Source: Deminuibacter soli (GTDB lineage Bacteria > Bacteroidota > Bacteroidia > Chitinophagales > Chitinophagaceae). Taken from it: a stretch of 64,000 nt of DNA. The stretch covers positions 1-64,000 of the forward strand of contig NZ_QTJU01000013.1 in NCBI RefSeq assembly GCF_003412455.1, given 5' to 3'. Of the stretch, positions 1-8,130 are shown piece after piece; position 1 is the first letter of the stretch, and the number at the start of each line of letters is the position of its first letter. The notes under the pieces were generated by a model. It saw nothing but the letters and a program-made list of their open reading frames with translations, searched no databases and was not told where the DNA came from. A program made the position numbers and the translations under genes.

Positions 1-94
1 AAGTACCTGGGTAAAGATCGGCTGTCCGGTAAAAAAGGTATGTTTGCGCATCAGGCTAATTTTTGGTGTGGTAACTTAAAATTATCTGATAACT

Positions 95-115
95 GGGGCT
101 TCGGCCCCTTTTTTT
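95..115 (+). terminator. Rho-independent terminator of an upstream gene
   Basis: A perfect GGGGC-TTCG-GCCCC hairpin (95-108) is followed by seven T. The gene it ends lies mostly outside the window. One plus frame is open from base 2 to a TAA at 77-79, and another stops at 12-14. Either could be the 3' end of that gene, but the visible piece is too short to identify. Confidence 0.85.
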
Positions 116-116
116 G

Positions 117-398
117 TGCCTTATTTTTAAACTTTACCGGACAACAGTGAATAGTCAATAGTGAATAAAGAAAAGCGCGCGGAGCGCCGCTTTTCTTTCC
201 AGCCAGCCCATGCCGGTGTCCCCACCGGCATTTTGCCGCCGGCTTCAAGTCGCGCCGGTGAAGGAGGCGCATTTAGACTGACGATTGAAGCCCCGGAAAT
301 AACACCCGCTTAAATCCGGCTTCGCCGGATCATTCACTATTCACCCAAAGATTGTCTTTGAAAATCGTACTTTTACCAATTCAAAAAAAAGGAACGAA
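117..398. repeat. Non-coding intergenic stretch with several inverted repeats
   Basis: No credible gene is seen here. It carries a copy of the word GTGAATAGT near 146-166 and its inverted form ATTCACTATTCAC near 332-344, which bracket about 180 bases. Between them are hairpin-like pieces: AAAAGCGCGC/GCGCCGCTTTT near 170-200, a CCGGTG/CACCGG pair near 210-230, and ATCCGGCTTCGCCGGAT near 316-332. It may be a decayed mobile repeat or a set of REP-like elements. The promoter of mutL must also lie in it. Confidence 0.4.
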
Positions 399-2324
399 GT
401 GCCGGATACCATACAATTATTACCCGATAGTATCGCTAACCAGATTGCCGCGGGCGAGGTAATACAACGCCCGGCCAGCGCAGTGAAAGAGCTGCTCGAA
501 AATGCAGTGGATGCGGGCGCAACTGAAATAAAATTATACATTACGGATGCAGGCAAAAGCTTGCTGCAGGTGATAGACAATGGCAAGGGCATGAGCGAAA
601 CAGATGCACGCATGTGTTTTGAGCGCCATGCCACCAGCAAAATAAAAAAGATCGACGATCTGTTCAGCATACGCACCATGGGCTTTCGCGGTGAAGCACT
701 CGCTTCCATTGCAGCCGTGGCACAGGTGGAGCTGAGAACACGCCGCGCAGAAGATGAACTGGGTACCTGCATAGATATTGAAAACAGCGTGGTACTGAAA
801 CAGGAGCCCTGCGCCACACCAGTGGGTACCAACCTGTGCATGAAGAACCTGTTTTTCAGCGTGCCCGCACGCCGCAATTTCCTGAAAAGCAATGCCAGCG
901 AAACCAAACACATTGTGGAGGAATTTATCCGCGTGGCCATGGCTTTCCCGCATATCATGTTCAGCTTAACCAGCAACGGGCAGGAGGTGTTTCACCTGGA
1001 ATCAGGTAACCTGAAACAGCGCGTGGTGCAGGTACTTGGCAACCAGTTTATGGCCAAGCTGGTGAATGTGAAAGAAGAAACCGACTATATGAATATCTAC
1101 GGTTTTGTAGGCAAACCTGATACTGCCCGCAAAACACGCGGTGAACAATATTTCTTTGTAAACAACCGCTATATCAAAAGCGCCTACCTGAACCATGCGG
1201 TGATGAGCGCGTTTGATGAGCTGATTCCGAAAGACAGCTTTCCGCTGTATGCCCTGTACATTGACCTTGACCCTACCCAGGTGGATATCAATGTGCACCC
1301 CACCAAACAGGAGATCAAGTTTGAAGATGAGAAGATCATTTACGCATTTGTACAGGCAGCTGTAAAACATGCACTGGCGCAGTTCTCCGTTGCCCCCTCG
1401 CTCGATTTTACCCTTAATGCCGAGATACAGCAGCTCGATGCCGTAAGCAAGCCGTTTACCACCGAACAGCAACAGGATACTTCGGGCAGCAAGCTGTTTA
1501 AAACTTTCAGCCAGAAAAACCAGGCGCATTTTATTGAGCCATCCGGCAACAGCAACAAAAGCGAACTGAAACACTGGAAGGAGTTTTTCACCCCGCCTGC
1601 CGCAGAAGGCTACGACCTGCTGAATAGCGAAACCGTTGGCAAGGGCGGTATGCCTGCTTTCCCGAGTACAGAAAGCGGTTATAGCTTAACAGATTCCATT
1701 TCCCAACCCGCCAGCGGGCACCTGTACGAGCAGCCCCCCGCCGCCAACCAGGTATTACCCAATGCTGTATTGCTGCAGCTGCACAATACTTATGTAATTG
1801 CCCCTACGCACAGCGGTTTTATACTGGTACACCAGCAACTGGCACACGAGCGCATTTTGTACGAACGCTACAGTCAGGCAGCCCATGGCCGAAGTATGGC
1901 TATCCAGAAATTGTTGTTCCCCGTAACGGTTGAGCTGGCTCCCGGCGATGCCCTGTTGCTTAATGAATTGCTTCCCGATTTATACGCCATCGGCTACCAG
2001 GTAGAGCTGTTTGGAAAAGATAGTTTTATTATACAGGGTACACCTGCAGATATAACCCAGGGCAACGAAAAGCACGCCATTGAGCTGCTGATTGAACAGT
2101 TTAAACATTTCAGCAGCGATATCAAGTTCAGCAAACGCGAAAAACTGGTACGCTGCATGGCACGCCAGCAGGCCATTAAAGCGGGCCAGCAGTTAACGCA
2201 GAAAGAAATGCTGCAGCTCACTGAAGAGCTGTTTACCTGCAATACCCCCAACGTAACCCCTACCGGCAGCCCCACGTACCTGGAGTTTAAGGAGGATTAC
2301 CTGGACAGGATGTTTGGAAGGTAA
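399..2324 (+). CDS. mutL: DNA mismatch repair protein MutL
   Basis: MutL links MutS mismatch recognition to downstream strand removal and works as an ATP-dependent dimer. The N-terminal GHKL ATPase is complete: ELLENAVDAGA (metal-binding Asn), IDNGKGM and GFRGEALASI are all visible in the first 110 residues, and the transducer domain follows. A low-complexity linker (about 360-450) leads to the C-terminal dimerisation domain. Translation starts at a GTG after an A-rich region (AAAAAAAAGGA). The 641-residue length is normal. Unusually, the endonuclease motif DQHAxxExxxxE reads HQQLAHERILYE at 478-489, the usual SCKAAIK-like motif reads ARQQAIK near 588, and the CPHGRP-like motif reads TPTGSP near the C-terminus. 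The nuclease metal site therefore looks lost. Family assignment is secure; the loss of activity is inference. Confidence 0.96.
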   Translation: MPDTIQLLPDSIANQIAAGEVIQRPASAVKELLENAVDAGATEIKLYITDAGKSLLQVIDNGKGMSETDARMCFERHATSKIKKIDDLFSIRTMGFRGEALASIAAVAQVELRTRRAEDELGTCIDIENSVVLKQEPCATPVGTNLCMKNLFFSVPARRNFLKSNASETKHIVEEFIRVAMAFPHIMFSLTSNGQEVFHLESGNLKQRVVQVLGNQFMAKLVNVKEETDYMNIYGFVGKPDTARKTRGEQYFFVNNRYIKSAYLNHAVMSAFDELIPKDSFPLYALYIDLDPTQVDINVHPTKQEIKFEDEKIIYAFVQAAVKHALAQFSVAPSLDFTLNAEIQQLDAVSKPFTTEQQQDTSGSKLFKTFSQKNQAHFIEPSGNSNKSELKHWKEFFTPPAAEGYDLLNSETVGKGGMPAFPSTESGYSLTDSISQPASGHLYEQPPAANQVLPNAVLLQLHNTYVIAPTHSGFILVHQQLAHERILYERYSQAAHGRSMAIQKLLFPVTVELAPGDALLLNELLPDLYAIGYQVELFGKDSFIIQGTPADITQGNEKHAIELLIEQFKHFSSDIKFSKREKLVRCMARQQAIKAGQQLTQKEMLQLTEELFTCNTPNVTPTGSPTYLEFKEDYLDRMFGR

Positions 2325-2334
2325 GGGTGTGCAC

Positions 2335-2351
2335 CCGGCAAAGCCGGTTTT
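2335..2351 (+). terminator. Weak terminator after mutL
   Basis: A short CCGGC-AAA-GCCGG hairpin is followed by TTTT, 10 bases after the mutL stop. A GGGTGTGCACCC palindrome overlaps it. The T-run is short, so read-through into the thiolase gene is possible. Confidence 0.4.
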
Positions 2352-2427
2352 ATCCCCACACTTTATGGTTGCATAAACAACTTTCTTTCTTCTTTTCCAG
2401 TATATTTGGTTACTAAAACTGTTTGCC

Positions 2428-3603
2428 ATGCAGGAAGCATATATCGTAGCCGGTTTCAGAACAGCTGTTGGAAAAAGCAAAAAAGGCGGTCTCCGTTTTT
2501 TCAGGCCCGATGACCTGGCCATTGAAGTGATCAAAGGACTGATGGGCACCGTTCCCCAGCTCGATCCCAAACGTGTGGATGATGTAATTGTAGGCAACGC
2601 TGTTCCTGAAGCAGAACAGGGTTTGCAGTTCGGGCGTATTATCGCTGCCCGCGCGCTGGGTATTGACGTGGCAGGGATTACCATTAACCGTTATTGCGCC
2701 AGCGGATTGGAAAGCATAGCCATGGCTACTGCCAAAATACGCACCGGTATGGCCGAATGTATTATTGCCGGCGGCACAGAAAGCATGAGCCTGGTGCCTA
2801 CCTCGGGTTGGAAAACCGTTCCCGCCTACTCTATTGCCAAAGAAGAACCCGATTATTATTTAAGCATGGGCCTCACTGCCGAAGCAGTAGCCAAAGAATA
2901 CAAGGTAAGCCGTGAAGACCAGGATGCGTTTGCACTGGCTTCGCACCAGAAGGCACAGCACGCCATTGAGAATGGTTATTTTAAACCCGGTATACTGCCT
3001 ATTACTGTAGAACAGGTATATGTGGATGAAAACGGCAAACGCAAAACCAAAAACTATGTGGTAGATACCGATGAGGGCGTACGTGCCGATACATCGCTCG
3101 ATGCACTCGGCAAACTGAAACCGGTATTCGCCCTTGGTGGCAGCGTTACAGCAGGTAACAGTTCGCAAACCAGCGATGGCGCCGCTTTCGTAATTGTAAT
3201 GAGCGAACGCATGGTGAATGAACTGGGGTTAAAACCCATTGGCCGGCTGGTAAACTGCGCGAGCGCAGGTGTTGAACCACGCATTATGGGCATTGGCCCT
3301 GTGGCTGCAGTACCTAAAGTGCTGAAACAGGCCGGTATGTCGCTTGCAGATATTGAGCTTATCGAACTCAACGAAGCGTTTGCCTCACAATCTGTAGCCG
3401 TTATACGTGAACTGGGTCTTGACCCATCTATCGTAAATATCAACGGCGGCGCCATTGCGCTGGGCCACCCGCTGGGTTGTACCGGCTGTAAACTTACCAT
3501 ACAGCTGTTAAACGACATGAAACGTCTCAACAAGAAATATGGCATTGTCACCGCCTGCGTCGGCGGCGGGCAAGGCATCGCAGGGATCATAGAAAACTTA
3601 TAA
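2428..3603 (+). CDS. Acetyl-CoA acyltransferase (thiolase)
   Basis: Thiolase of the FadA/AtoB family, which cleaves or condenses 3-ketoacyl-CoA with CoA, usually in fatty acid beta-oxidation. The acylated cysteine is C90 in NRYCASGLES. The C-terminal signatures NGGAIALGHPLGCTG (catalytic His) and TACVGGGQG (second catalytic Cys) are present. The 391-residue length is normal for a complete enzyme. The gene stands alone between mutL and a strong terminator, without a beta-oxidation hydratase/dehydrogenase partner in the window. A degradative 3-ketoacyl-CoA thiolase is more likely than an acetoacetyl-CoA thiolase, but the sequence alone does not settle this. Confidence 0.93.
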   Translation: MQEAYIVAGFRTAVGKSKKGGLRFFRPDDLAIEVIKGLMGTVPQLDPKRVDDVIVGNAVPEAEQGLQFGRIIAARALGIDVAGITINRYCASGLESIAMATAKIRTGMAECIIAGGTESMSLVPTSGWKTVPAYSIAKEEPDYYLSMGLTAEAVAKEYKVSREDQDAFALASHQKAQHAIENGYFKPGILPITVEQVYVDENGKRKTKNYVVDTDEGVRADTSLDALGKLKPVFALGGSVTAGNSSQTSDGAAFVIVMSERMVNELGLKPIGRLVNCASAGVEPRIMGIGPVAAVPKVLKQAGMSLADIELIELNEAFASQSVAVIRELGLDPSIVNINGGAIALGHPLGCTGCKLTIQLLNDMKRLNKKYGIVTACVGGGQGIAGIIENL

Positions 3604-3610
3604 AAAAAAG

Positions 3611-3635
3611 ACCGGCTTTCAGGCCGGTTTTTTTT
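3611..3635 (+). terminator. Terminator after the thiolase gene
   Basis: ACCGGC and GCCGGT pair around a six-base loop and are followed by an eight-base T-run, directly after the stop codon. Confidence 0.85.
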
Positions 3636-3800
3636 ATGGTTATATGGTTGCATTGCTTAATGGCTGTGACGAAGAAGCTTTTTTATGGTTGAATAGCTAT
3701 CGGTTTGATGGCTATCAGGAAAGATGTTTAGCTTGCTGTACGATTGTATGCATCATAGCAATCAAACCATAAAACCATCTAACAATCTAATCATCTATCC
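3636..3800. repeat. Degenerate ATGGTT / AACCAT intergenic repeats
   Basis: The stretch alternates words such as TATGGTT, GGTTTGATGG, AAACCAT and AACCATCTAAC in both orientations. The same word family occurs at 35736-35767 and 54263-54330. No gene is seen. Confidence 0.5.
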
Positions 3801-4802
3801 ATGCTCGCTCTCGTTTGTCCAGATAAAGAACAACCTTTTGTAGTGCAGGAAGTACCACTGCCGCAGGTGGAAAAAAATGAGGTATTGGTACAGGTAAAAG
3901 CTGCGGCCATTAACCACCGTGATTACTGGATACAAAAGGGGCAGTATGCCAACCTGCGCTACCCGGCTATACTTGGCAGTGATGGCAGCGGTATTGTAGC
4001 TGCTGTTGGCGAAGCAGTGAATGAACACTGGCTGGGCAAGGAAGTGATTATTAACCCGGCCATGAACTGGGGTAATAACCCGGCTTTTAACGGACCTGAT
4101 TTTACGATACTCGGTCTGCCGCGGCAAGGCTGCTTTGCAGAATACGTAAGCGTTCCGGTTACACAGGTACACGCCAAACCGACCCATCTTTCTTTTGAGC
4201 AGGCAGCAGCCATTCCACTCTCCGGCCTTACAGGCTACCGCGCCTTATTTACCCGTGCACAGTTAAAACCGGGCGATACGCTATTGCTTACCGGCATTGG
4301 CGGCGGCACGGCCCTGCTGATGCTGCAAATGGCAGTGGCCATTGGGGTGCAGGTGTATGTAACATCGGGCAATGATGCCAAAATTGACAAGGCCGTACAA
4401 CTAGGCGCTGCCGGTGGTGTAAACTATACCATGAATGGCTGGCATAAATTATTGCAGGCTATGGTGAACGGCTTTGACGTGATAGCCGACAGTGCAGCAG
4501 GTGATGGTTTTAAAAACTTTGTTGACCTTGCCAAACCGGGCGGACGTATTGTATTTTTCGGTGGCACCCAGGGGCCTATTACCACCTTAAACCCGCAGAA
4601 AATATTCTGGAAACAACTTAATATACTGGGCAGCACCATGGGCACACCCGAAGAGTTTTCGGCAATGGTAGCCCTGTTTCAACAATACCGCATTCAGCCC
4701 GTTATTGATGAGATACTATCCTTTGAAAACGCAGAGCACGCTATTCGTAAAATGGATGATGCCACGCAGTTTGGCAAGCTCGTGTTAACTTTAAACAAAT
4801 AA
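3801..4802 (+). CDS. Zinc-type medium-chain dehydrogenase, quinone-oxidoreductase-like
   Basis: Member of the MDR superfamily (NADPH:quinone oxidoreductase / YhdH-like). It has an N-terminal GroES-like domain (about 1-125, with NHRDYW and LGSDGSGIV motifs) and a Rossmann domain (about 135-290) whose nucleotide-binding loop reads LTGIGGGTALL. The four-cysteine structural zinc lobe of alcohol dehydrogenases is absent, which fits a zinc-independent reductase. At 333 residues it is complete. The following lipoprotein gene starts within 35 bases with no terminator, so the two may be co-transcribed. The substrate cannot be inferred. Confidence 0.85.
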   Translation: MLALVCPDKEQPFVVQEVPLPQVEKNEVLVQVKAAAINHRDYWIQKGQYANLRYPAILGSDGSGIVAAVGEAVNEHWLGKEVIINPAMNWGNNPAFNGPDFTILGLPRQGCFAEYVSVPVTQVHAKPTHLSFEQAAAIPLSGLTGYRALFTRAQLKPGDTLLLTGIGGGTALLMLQMAVAIGVQVYVTSGNDAKIDKAVQLGAAGGVNYTMNGWHKLLQAMVNGFDVIADSAAGDGFKNFVDLAKPGGRIVFFGGTQGPITTLNPQKIFWKQLNILGSTMGTPEEFSAMVALFQQYRIQPVIDEILSFENAEHAIRKMDDATQFGKLVLTLNK

Positions 4803-4835
4803 ATGCTGGTTTTGACAGCTACTCAATACCTATTT

Positions 4836-5714
4836 ATGCGCTATTCCCTGTTATGCAGTTTGTGCTGTATTTCCCTGTTTTATGCCTGCGGACAGCGTGC
4901 AGCTTATTTCCCTGCCAACACGCCCTTTAAATCACCTGCCAAAGTGGGTGAACTTGCAGATAAACGCCTGGATGAAGCATCGGGTGTGGCGCCCTCGCAT
5001 ATTAAAAATGATTACTACTGGCTGCACAACGACAGCGGTGATAAAGCCCGCGTATTTTTAATGAAAAGAGACGGCAGCGCGCAGGGTGTTGCCAATTTTA
5101 ATGAGCTGGTGTTAGATTGTGAAGATATTGCCAGCGGCATAGGCTACCTGCCCGGCACTTTTGTATACCTCGGCGATATAGGGGATAACCATGCTATACG
5201 CGCTAACATCACCGTTTATACCTTTGATGAAAATGAGCTGTTCACTGCGGCGCAGAAAGAAGGAAAGATAAAACGCTACAACAAAACGGTACTCACCTAT
5301 CCCGATGGGCCAAGAGATGCAGAAACCCTGATGATTGACCCGGTAGACAGCCTGTTGTATATTGTAAGCAAGCGGGAAAAAAATGTACATATCTATAGTG
5401 CACCGCTGAAAGCCATTTTCAAACAATCGCAGATAACCTTACAATTGCATGCGCAGATACCTTACACCTATATCACTTCGGGCGATATTGCCGCAAACGG
5501 CAGTGAAGTGGTGATAAAAAATTACGACAGCGTTTATTACTGGAAACGCGCAGCACACGAACCGGTATACAAAACCATGCAGCGCCCGGCCCTGCGCCTG
5601 CCTTACCGCAAAGAAAAACAGGGCGAGGGTATTTGCTTTACCACCAGTAACGATGGTTTTATTACCGTGAGCGAGGGTAAGCACACGCCTGTTTATTTTT
5701 ACCAGCGCAAATGA
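4836..5714 (+). CDS. Predicted lipoprotein, probable beta-propeller
   Basis: No function recognised. An ATG at 4836 gives a compact lipoprotein signal (MRYSLLCSLCC... ending in FYAC), so it is preferred over the in-frame ATG at 4803. The body, about 270 residues, has evenly spaced motifs: EASGVA, WLHNDSGD, DIASG...YLGDIGDN, RDAETLMIDP, LYIVSKRE and GDIAANGSEVVIKNYDSVYYW. These resemble the blades of phytase-like or SdiA-regulated-like beta-propellers, and the Asp-rich loops could bind calcium. The protein is probably anchored in the outer membrane or exposed to the periplasm. It follows the quinone-oxidoreductase-like gene closely. Confidence 0.7.
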   Translation: MRYSLLCSLCCISLFYACGQRAAYFPANTPFKSPAKVGELADKRLDEASGVAPSHIKNDYYWLHNDSGDKARVFLMKRDGSAQGVANFNELVLDCEDIASGIGYLPGTFVYLGDIGDNHAIRANITVYTFDENELFTAAQKEGKIKRYNKTVLTYPDGPRDAETLMIDPVDSLLYIVSKREKNVHIYSAPLKAIFKQSQITLQLHAQIPYTYITSGDIAANGSEVVIKNYDSVYYWKRAAHEPVYKTMQRPALRLPYRKEKQGEGICFTTSNDGFITVSEGKHTPVYFYQRK

Positions 5715-5796
5715 ACAGTACGGGGCAAAACGCGTTTAACAGCATAGCGCTGCAATAACTGCACAAAGTTTGTTATATTAACATAAATACTCCGTT

Positions 5797-6630
5797 ATGC
5801 AAACGATACTGGTACCCACCGATTTTTCTGAAACAGCCAAGAATGCCACCCGTTATGCCCTGCAACTGGCAGCAGCCATAGGCGCAGACAAAATCATTTT
5901 ATACAATGCTTACCAGATACCGGTTACCGCCGACCCTATGATGCCCACGCTTCAGCTGTTTAACCTGGAAGAAATAAAAGCCGCCAGCGAAGAGGGATTG
6001 TCGCATTTTGCAGATACCATTCAGCCGCTGGTACCTGCGGGCATTTCCATAGAAACCCTCTGCGAATTCAATGTACTGGCCGAGGGCATCGGCGATGTGA
6101 TTGACCGCACGGGCGCAGGCATTATTGTAATGGGTATCACCGGCGGCGATAAGGTAGAAGAAGTGCTGATAGGCAGCAACACCATCAGCGTATCCAAACA
6201 TGCACATATACCGGTGATCATTGTACCGGCAGATTGCAGTTACCAGCCTATTAAAGCCATTGCACTTGCCTGTGATTTAAAGAAGGTGGTACAAACAACA
6301 CCGGTAGAACCTATCAAGACGTTGTTACAACTTACCGGCGCAGCCTTCAGCGTGGTAAACATCAGCGGGCAAAAACAGCAGCCTTCTGATGACAAGGCTT
6401 TCCAGATGTTGTTACTGGATACATTGTTTCAGCAACAGCAACCTGCTTATTTCTTTATAGAGAACGATGATTTTACAGAAGCCATACAACAGTTTGTAGT
6501 GGCCAATAAAGTAGACCTGCTGATCACCATCCCCAAAAAACATGGCTGGTTCGAGGGCTTGTTCAAACGCAGCCATACCAAACGCCTGGCATTTCATAGT
6601 CATATCCCGTTGATGGTAGCACACGAATAG
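5797..6630 (+). CDS. Tandem universal stress protein (two UspA domains)
   Basis: Two UspA-fold domains lie in one 277-residue chain, about 1-145 and 150-277. The first domain has the nucleotide-binding pattern GITGGDKVEEVLIGSNT (the G-x2-G-x9-G-S/T type), which suggests ATP binding. The second is more divergent and ends with LAFHSHIPLMVAHE. Bacteroidota commonly carry such double Usp proteins, induced by stationary phase, low oxygen or redox stress. The gene is single: its own upstream AT-rich region precedes it and a strong bidirectional terminator follows. Confidence 0.88.
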   Translation: MQTILVPTDFSETAKNATRYALQLAAAIGADKIILYNAYQIPVTADPMMPTLQLFNLEEIKAASEEGLSHFADTIQPLVPAGISIETLCEFNVLAEGIGDVIDRTGAGIIVMGITGGDKVEEVLIGSNTISVSKHAHIPVIIVPADCSYQPIKAIALACDLKKVVQTTPVEPIKTLLQLTGAAFSVVNISGQKQQPSDDKAFQMLLLDTLFQQQQPAYFFIENDDFTEAIQQFVVANKVDLLITIPKKHGWFEGLFKRSHTKRLAFHSHIPLMVAHE

Positions 6631-6644
6631 CTGGGTACAATTTT

Positions 6645-6700
6645 AACCGCAGAGCGCACAAAGAGCAAACGCCGCACAAAGATCACAGAGAAGAAACGCC
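6645..6700. repeat. CGCACAAAG / CACAGAG repeat tract
   Basis: Degenerate direct repeats around the word GCACAAAGA follow the universal stress gene. Related CACAAAG-rich tracts occur at 23459-23491 and 56782-56823. Confidence 0.4.
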
Positions 6701-6726
6701 GGTGAGTACACTGGCTTCGGCATTAT

Positions 6727-6764
6727 AAAAAGTCCCATCCCGGCTTAGCGGGGACGGGACTTTT
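6727..6764. terminator. Bidirectional terminator between two convergent genes
   Basis: AAAAGTCCC and GGGACTTTT pair, with a longer stem interrupted by one mismatch and a loop around CGGCTTAGCG. T-runs exist on both strands, serving the universal stress gene (+) and the TlpA-type gene (-). Confidence 0.85.
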
Positions 6765-6796
6765 ATTTATTCTGTTGTTCATCGGACTTGCTGAGA

Positions 6797-6832
6797 TCGT
6801 CTCGACTGTCGACTGTCGATTCTCGATTCTCG
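6797..6832. repeat. Short tandem repeats of GACTGTC and GATTCTC
   Basis: TCGACTGTC and TCGATTCTC are each repeated twice in tandem, next to a CGCCGGAACCGGCG hairpin just before the end of the TlpA-type gene. Origin unknown. Confidence 0.4.
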
Positions 6833-6867
6833 AACACGGTACATTCGCCGGAACCGGCGATACCACG

Positions 6868-7995
6868 CTACTTATACACCTCCGCCAGCTTGCTCTCGAG
6901 GTCTTCCCCGCGCAGGCTTTTGGCGATGATTTTGCCTGAAGGATCAATCAGGAAATTGGCAGGGATGGAGTTGATGCCGTATGATTTGGCCACTGCATTG
7001 TTCCAGTACTGCAGGTCGGATACATGCGTCCAAACCAGGCCATCTTTGTGAATGGCATCCAGCCATGATTTTTGTGCACCTGGCTGGTCAAGCGATACGC
7101 CGATGATATGAAAACCTTTGTCTTTAAACTTGTTGAAAGCCTTTACCACATTGGGGTTTTCCCTGCGGCAGGGACCACACCAGCTGGCCCAGAAATCAAC
7201 CAGCACATAATGGCCACGGAAAGAAGACAGGCTTACCGGTTTGCCCAGGGTATCGGCCTGTGTAAAATCGAGCGCTTCGCTGCCGATGGCTGTTTTCTTT
7301 ACTGCATCGAGGCGTTGCTTAAAATCTTTACCGCCTTTAGAGTTCTGCGCAGTGGCAGGTAAAGAATTGTACAAAGGCTCTACTTTGGCAACATCGATAT
7401 CAGCAAAGCCTGCATACAGGTTCAATGCATAAATAGCCAGCGGAGAGTTGGGGTTGCCCTTTACATACGGGCCATACACCTGCTCTTTCAAATCAGCTTC
7501 CAGTTTATCACCTTCTGCATCGAGCTGTTTCAGTTTGGCAGTATCGCCGCTCGCCTGCGCTGCACGGTAAGCAGCATTCAGCGTTGCGCCTTTCTGGTTA
7601 AACGGCTGCTCGGCTGTTTTCAGCTTTTTGGCTTCATCATTCAGTACAGATCCTGTAGTGGTGAAGTTGGCCAGTGAATCTTTGTGCGTGATAGAAAAGC
7701 TGGCTGGTTCAATAAACAGGGGCGCTGCATCGCCTTCGCTTTTCAGCGCGCGGCCATTGGATGTATTCAGCAGCAGCACGGCCTGGGTAAGTTCACTTAC
7801 TTTGGCTTTTATCACATATTGGTTGTCTGTAACTGTTGCACTGTCAATTACCAGCCCGCCATGATCACGGTGCAGCAGGTATATCTTTTTAGCGCCTTTT
7901 ACATTGTTGAGCTGACCTTTTATGGTAACGCTGCCATCCTGGGCCCAAAGCGCGGCAGGTATCAGCATTGTCAGCAGTAGAAGTGTTTTCTTCAT
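6868..7995 (-). CDS. TlpA-family thiol-disulfide oxidoreductase with DUF4369-type N-terminus
   Basis: Periplasmic thioredoxin-fold protein of the kind common in Bacteroidota. It has a signal peptide (MKKTLLLLTMLIPAALWAQ), a beta-rich DUF4369-like domain (about 20-120), a helical linker, then an AhpC/TlpA thioredoxin domain (about 240-375) with the active site DFWASWCGPC and the cis-proline motif SIPANFLID. It probably reduces or exchanges disulfides in the envelope. The gene is single, convergent with the universal stress gene and upstream-facing to nadE. The partner protein is unknown. Confidence 0.9.
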   Translation of the reverse strand: MKKTLLLLTMLIPAALWAQDGSVTIKGQLNNVKGAKKIYLLHRDHGGLVIDSATVTDNQYVIKAKVSELTQAVLLLNTSNGRALKSEGDAAPLFIEPASFSITHKDSLANFTTTGSVLNDEAKKLKTAEQPFNQKGATLNAAYRAAQASGDTAKLKQLDAEGDKLEADLKEQVYGPYVKGNPNSPLAIYALNLYAGFADIDVAKVEPLYNSLPATAQNSKGGKDFKQRLDAVKKTAIGSEALDFTQADTLGKPVSLSSFRGHYVLVDFWASWCGPCRRENPNVVKAFNKFKDKGFHIIGVSLDQPGAQKSWLDAIHKDGLVWTHVSDLQYWNNAVAKSYGINSIPANFLIDPSGKIIAKSLRGEDLESKLAEVYK

Positions 7996-8062
7996 GTGTG
8001 TGTGATTCGGTTTGTTGTTGCGTAATTTACTATATAATGACCAATCCCGCGGCGGTTTACAA

Positions 8063-8089
8063 TTTAACGTTGGAAGTTTAACGTTGGAA
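8063..8089. repeat. GTTTAACGTTGGA repeat
   Basis: AATTTAACGTTGGAAG and GTTTAACGTTGGAAA stand in tandem. The same word family (GTTTGAAGTTTGACGTTGGA) makes longer tracts at 52706-52790 and 55694-55732. Confidence 0.45.
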
Positions 8090-8130
8090 AACCCGAAGGG
8101 CGCGCAAACAGTGGCTTAAAACCAAGCGCA

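Noticed and set aside
1-79. A partial upstream protein-coding gene in frame 2
   Set aside because: A frame ends with TAA at 77-79 just before the terminator, but 25 codons without any recognisable motif do not suffice to claim a gene.
341-976. A 211-residue minus-strand open frame over the start of mutL
   Set aside because: It is antisense to the conserved ATPase domain of MutL and consists of low-complexity Ser/Ala codons typical of a shadow frame.
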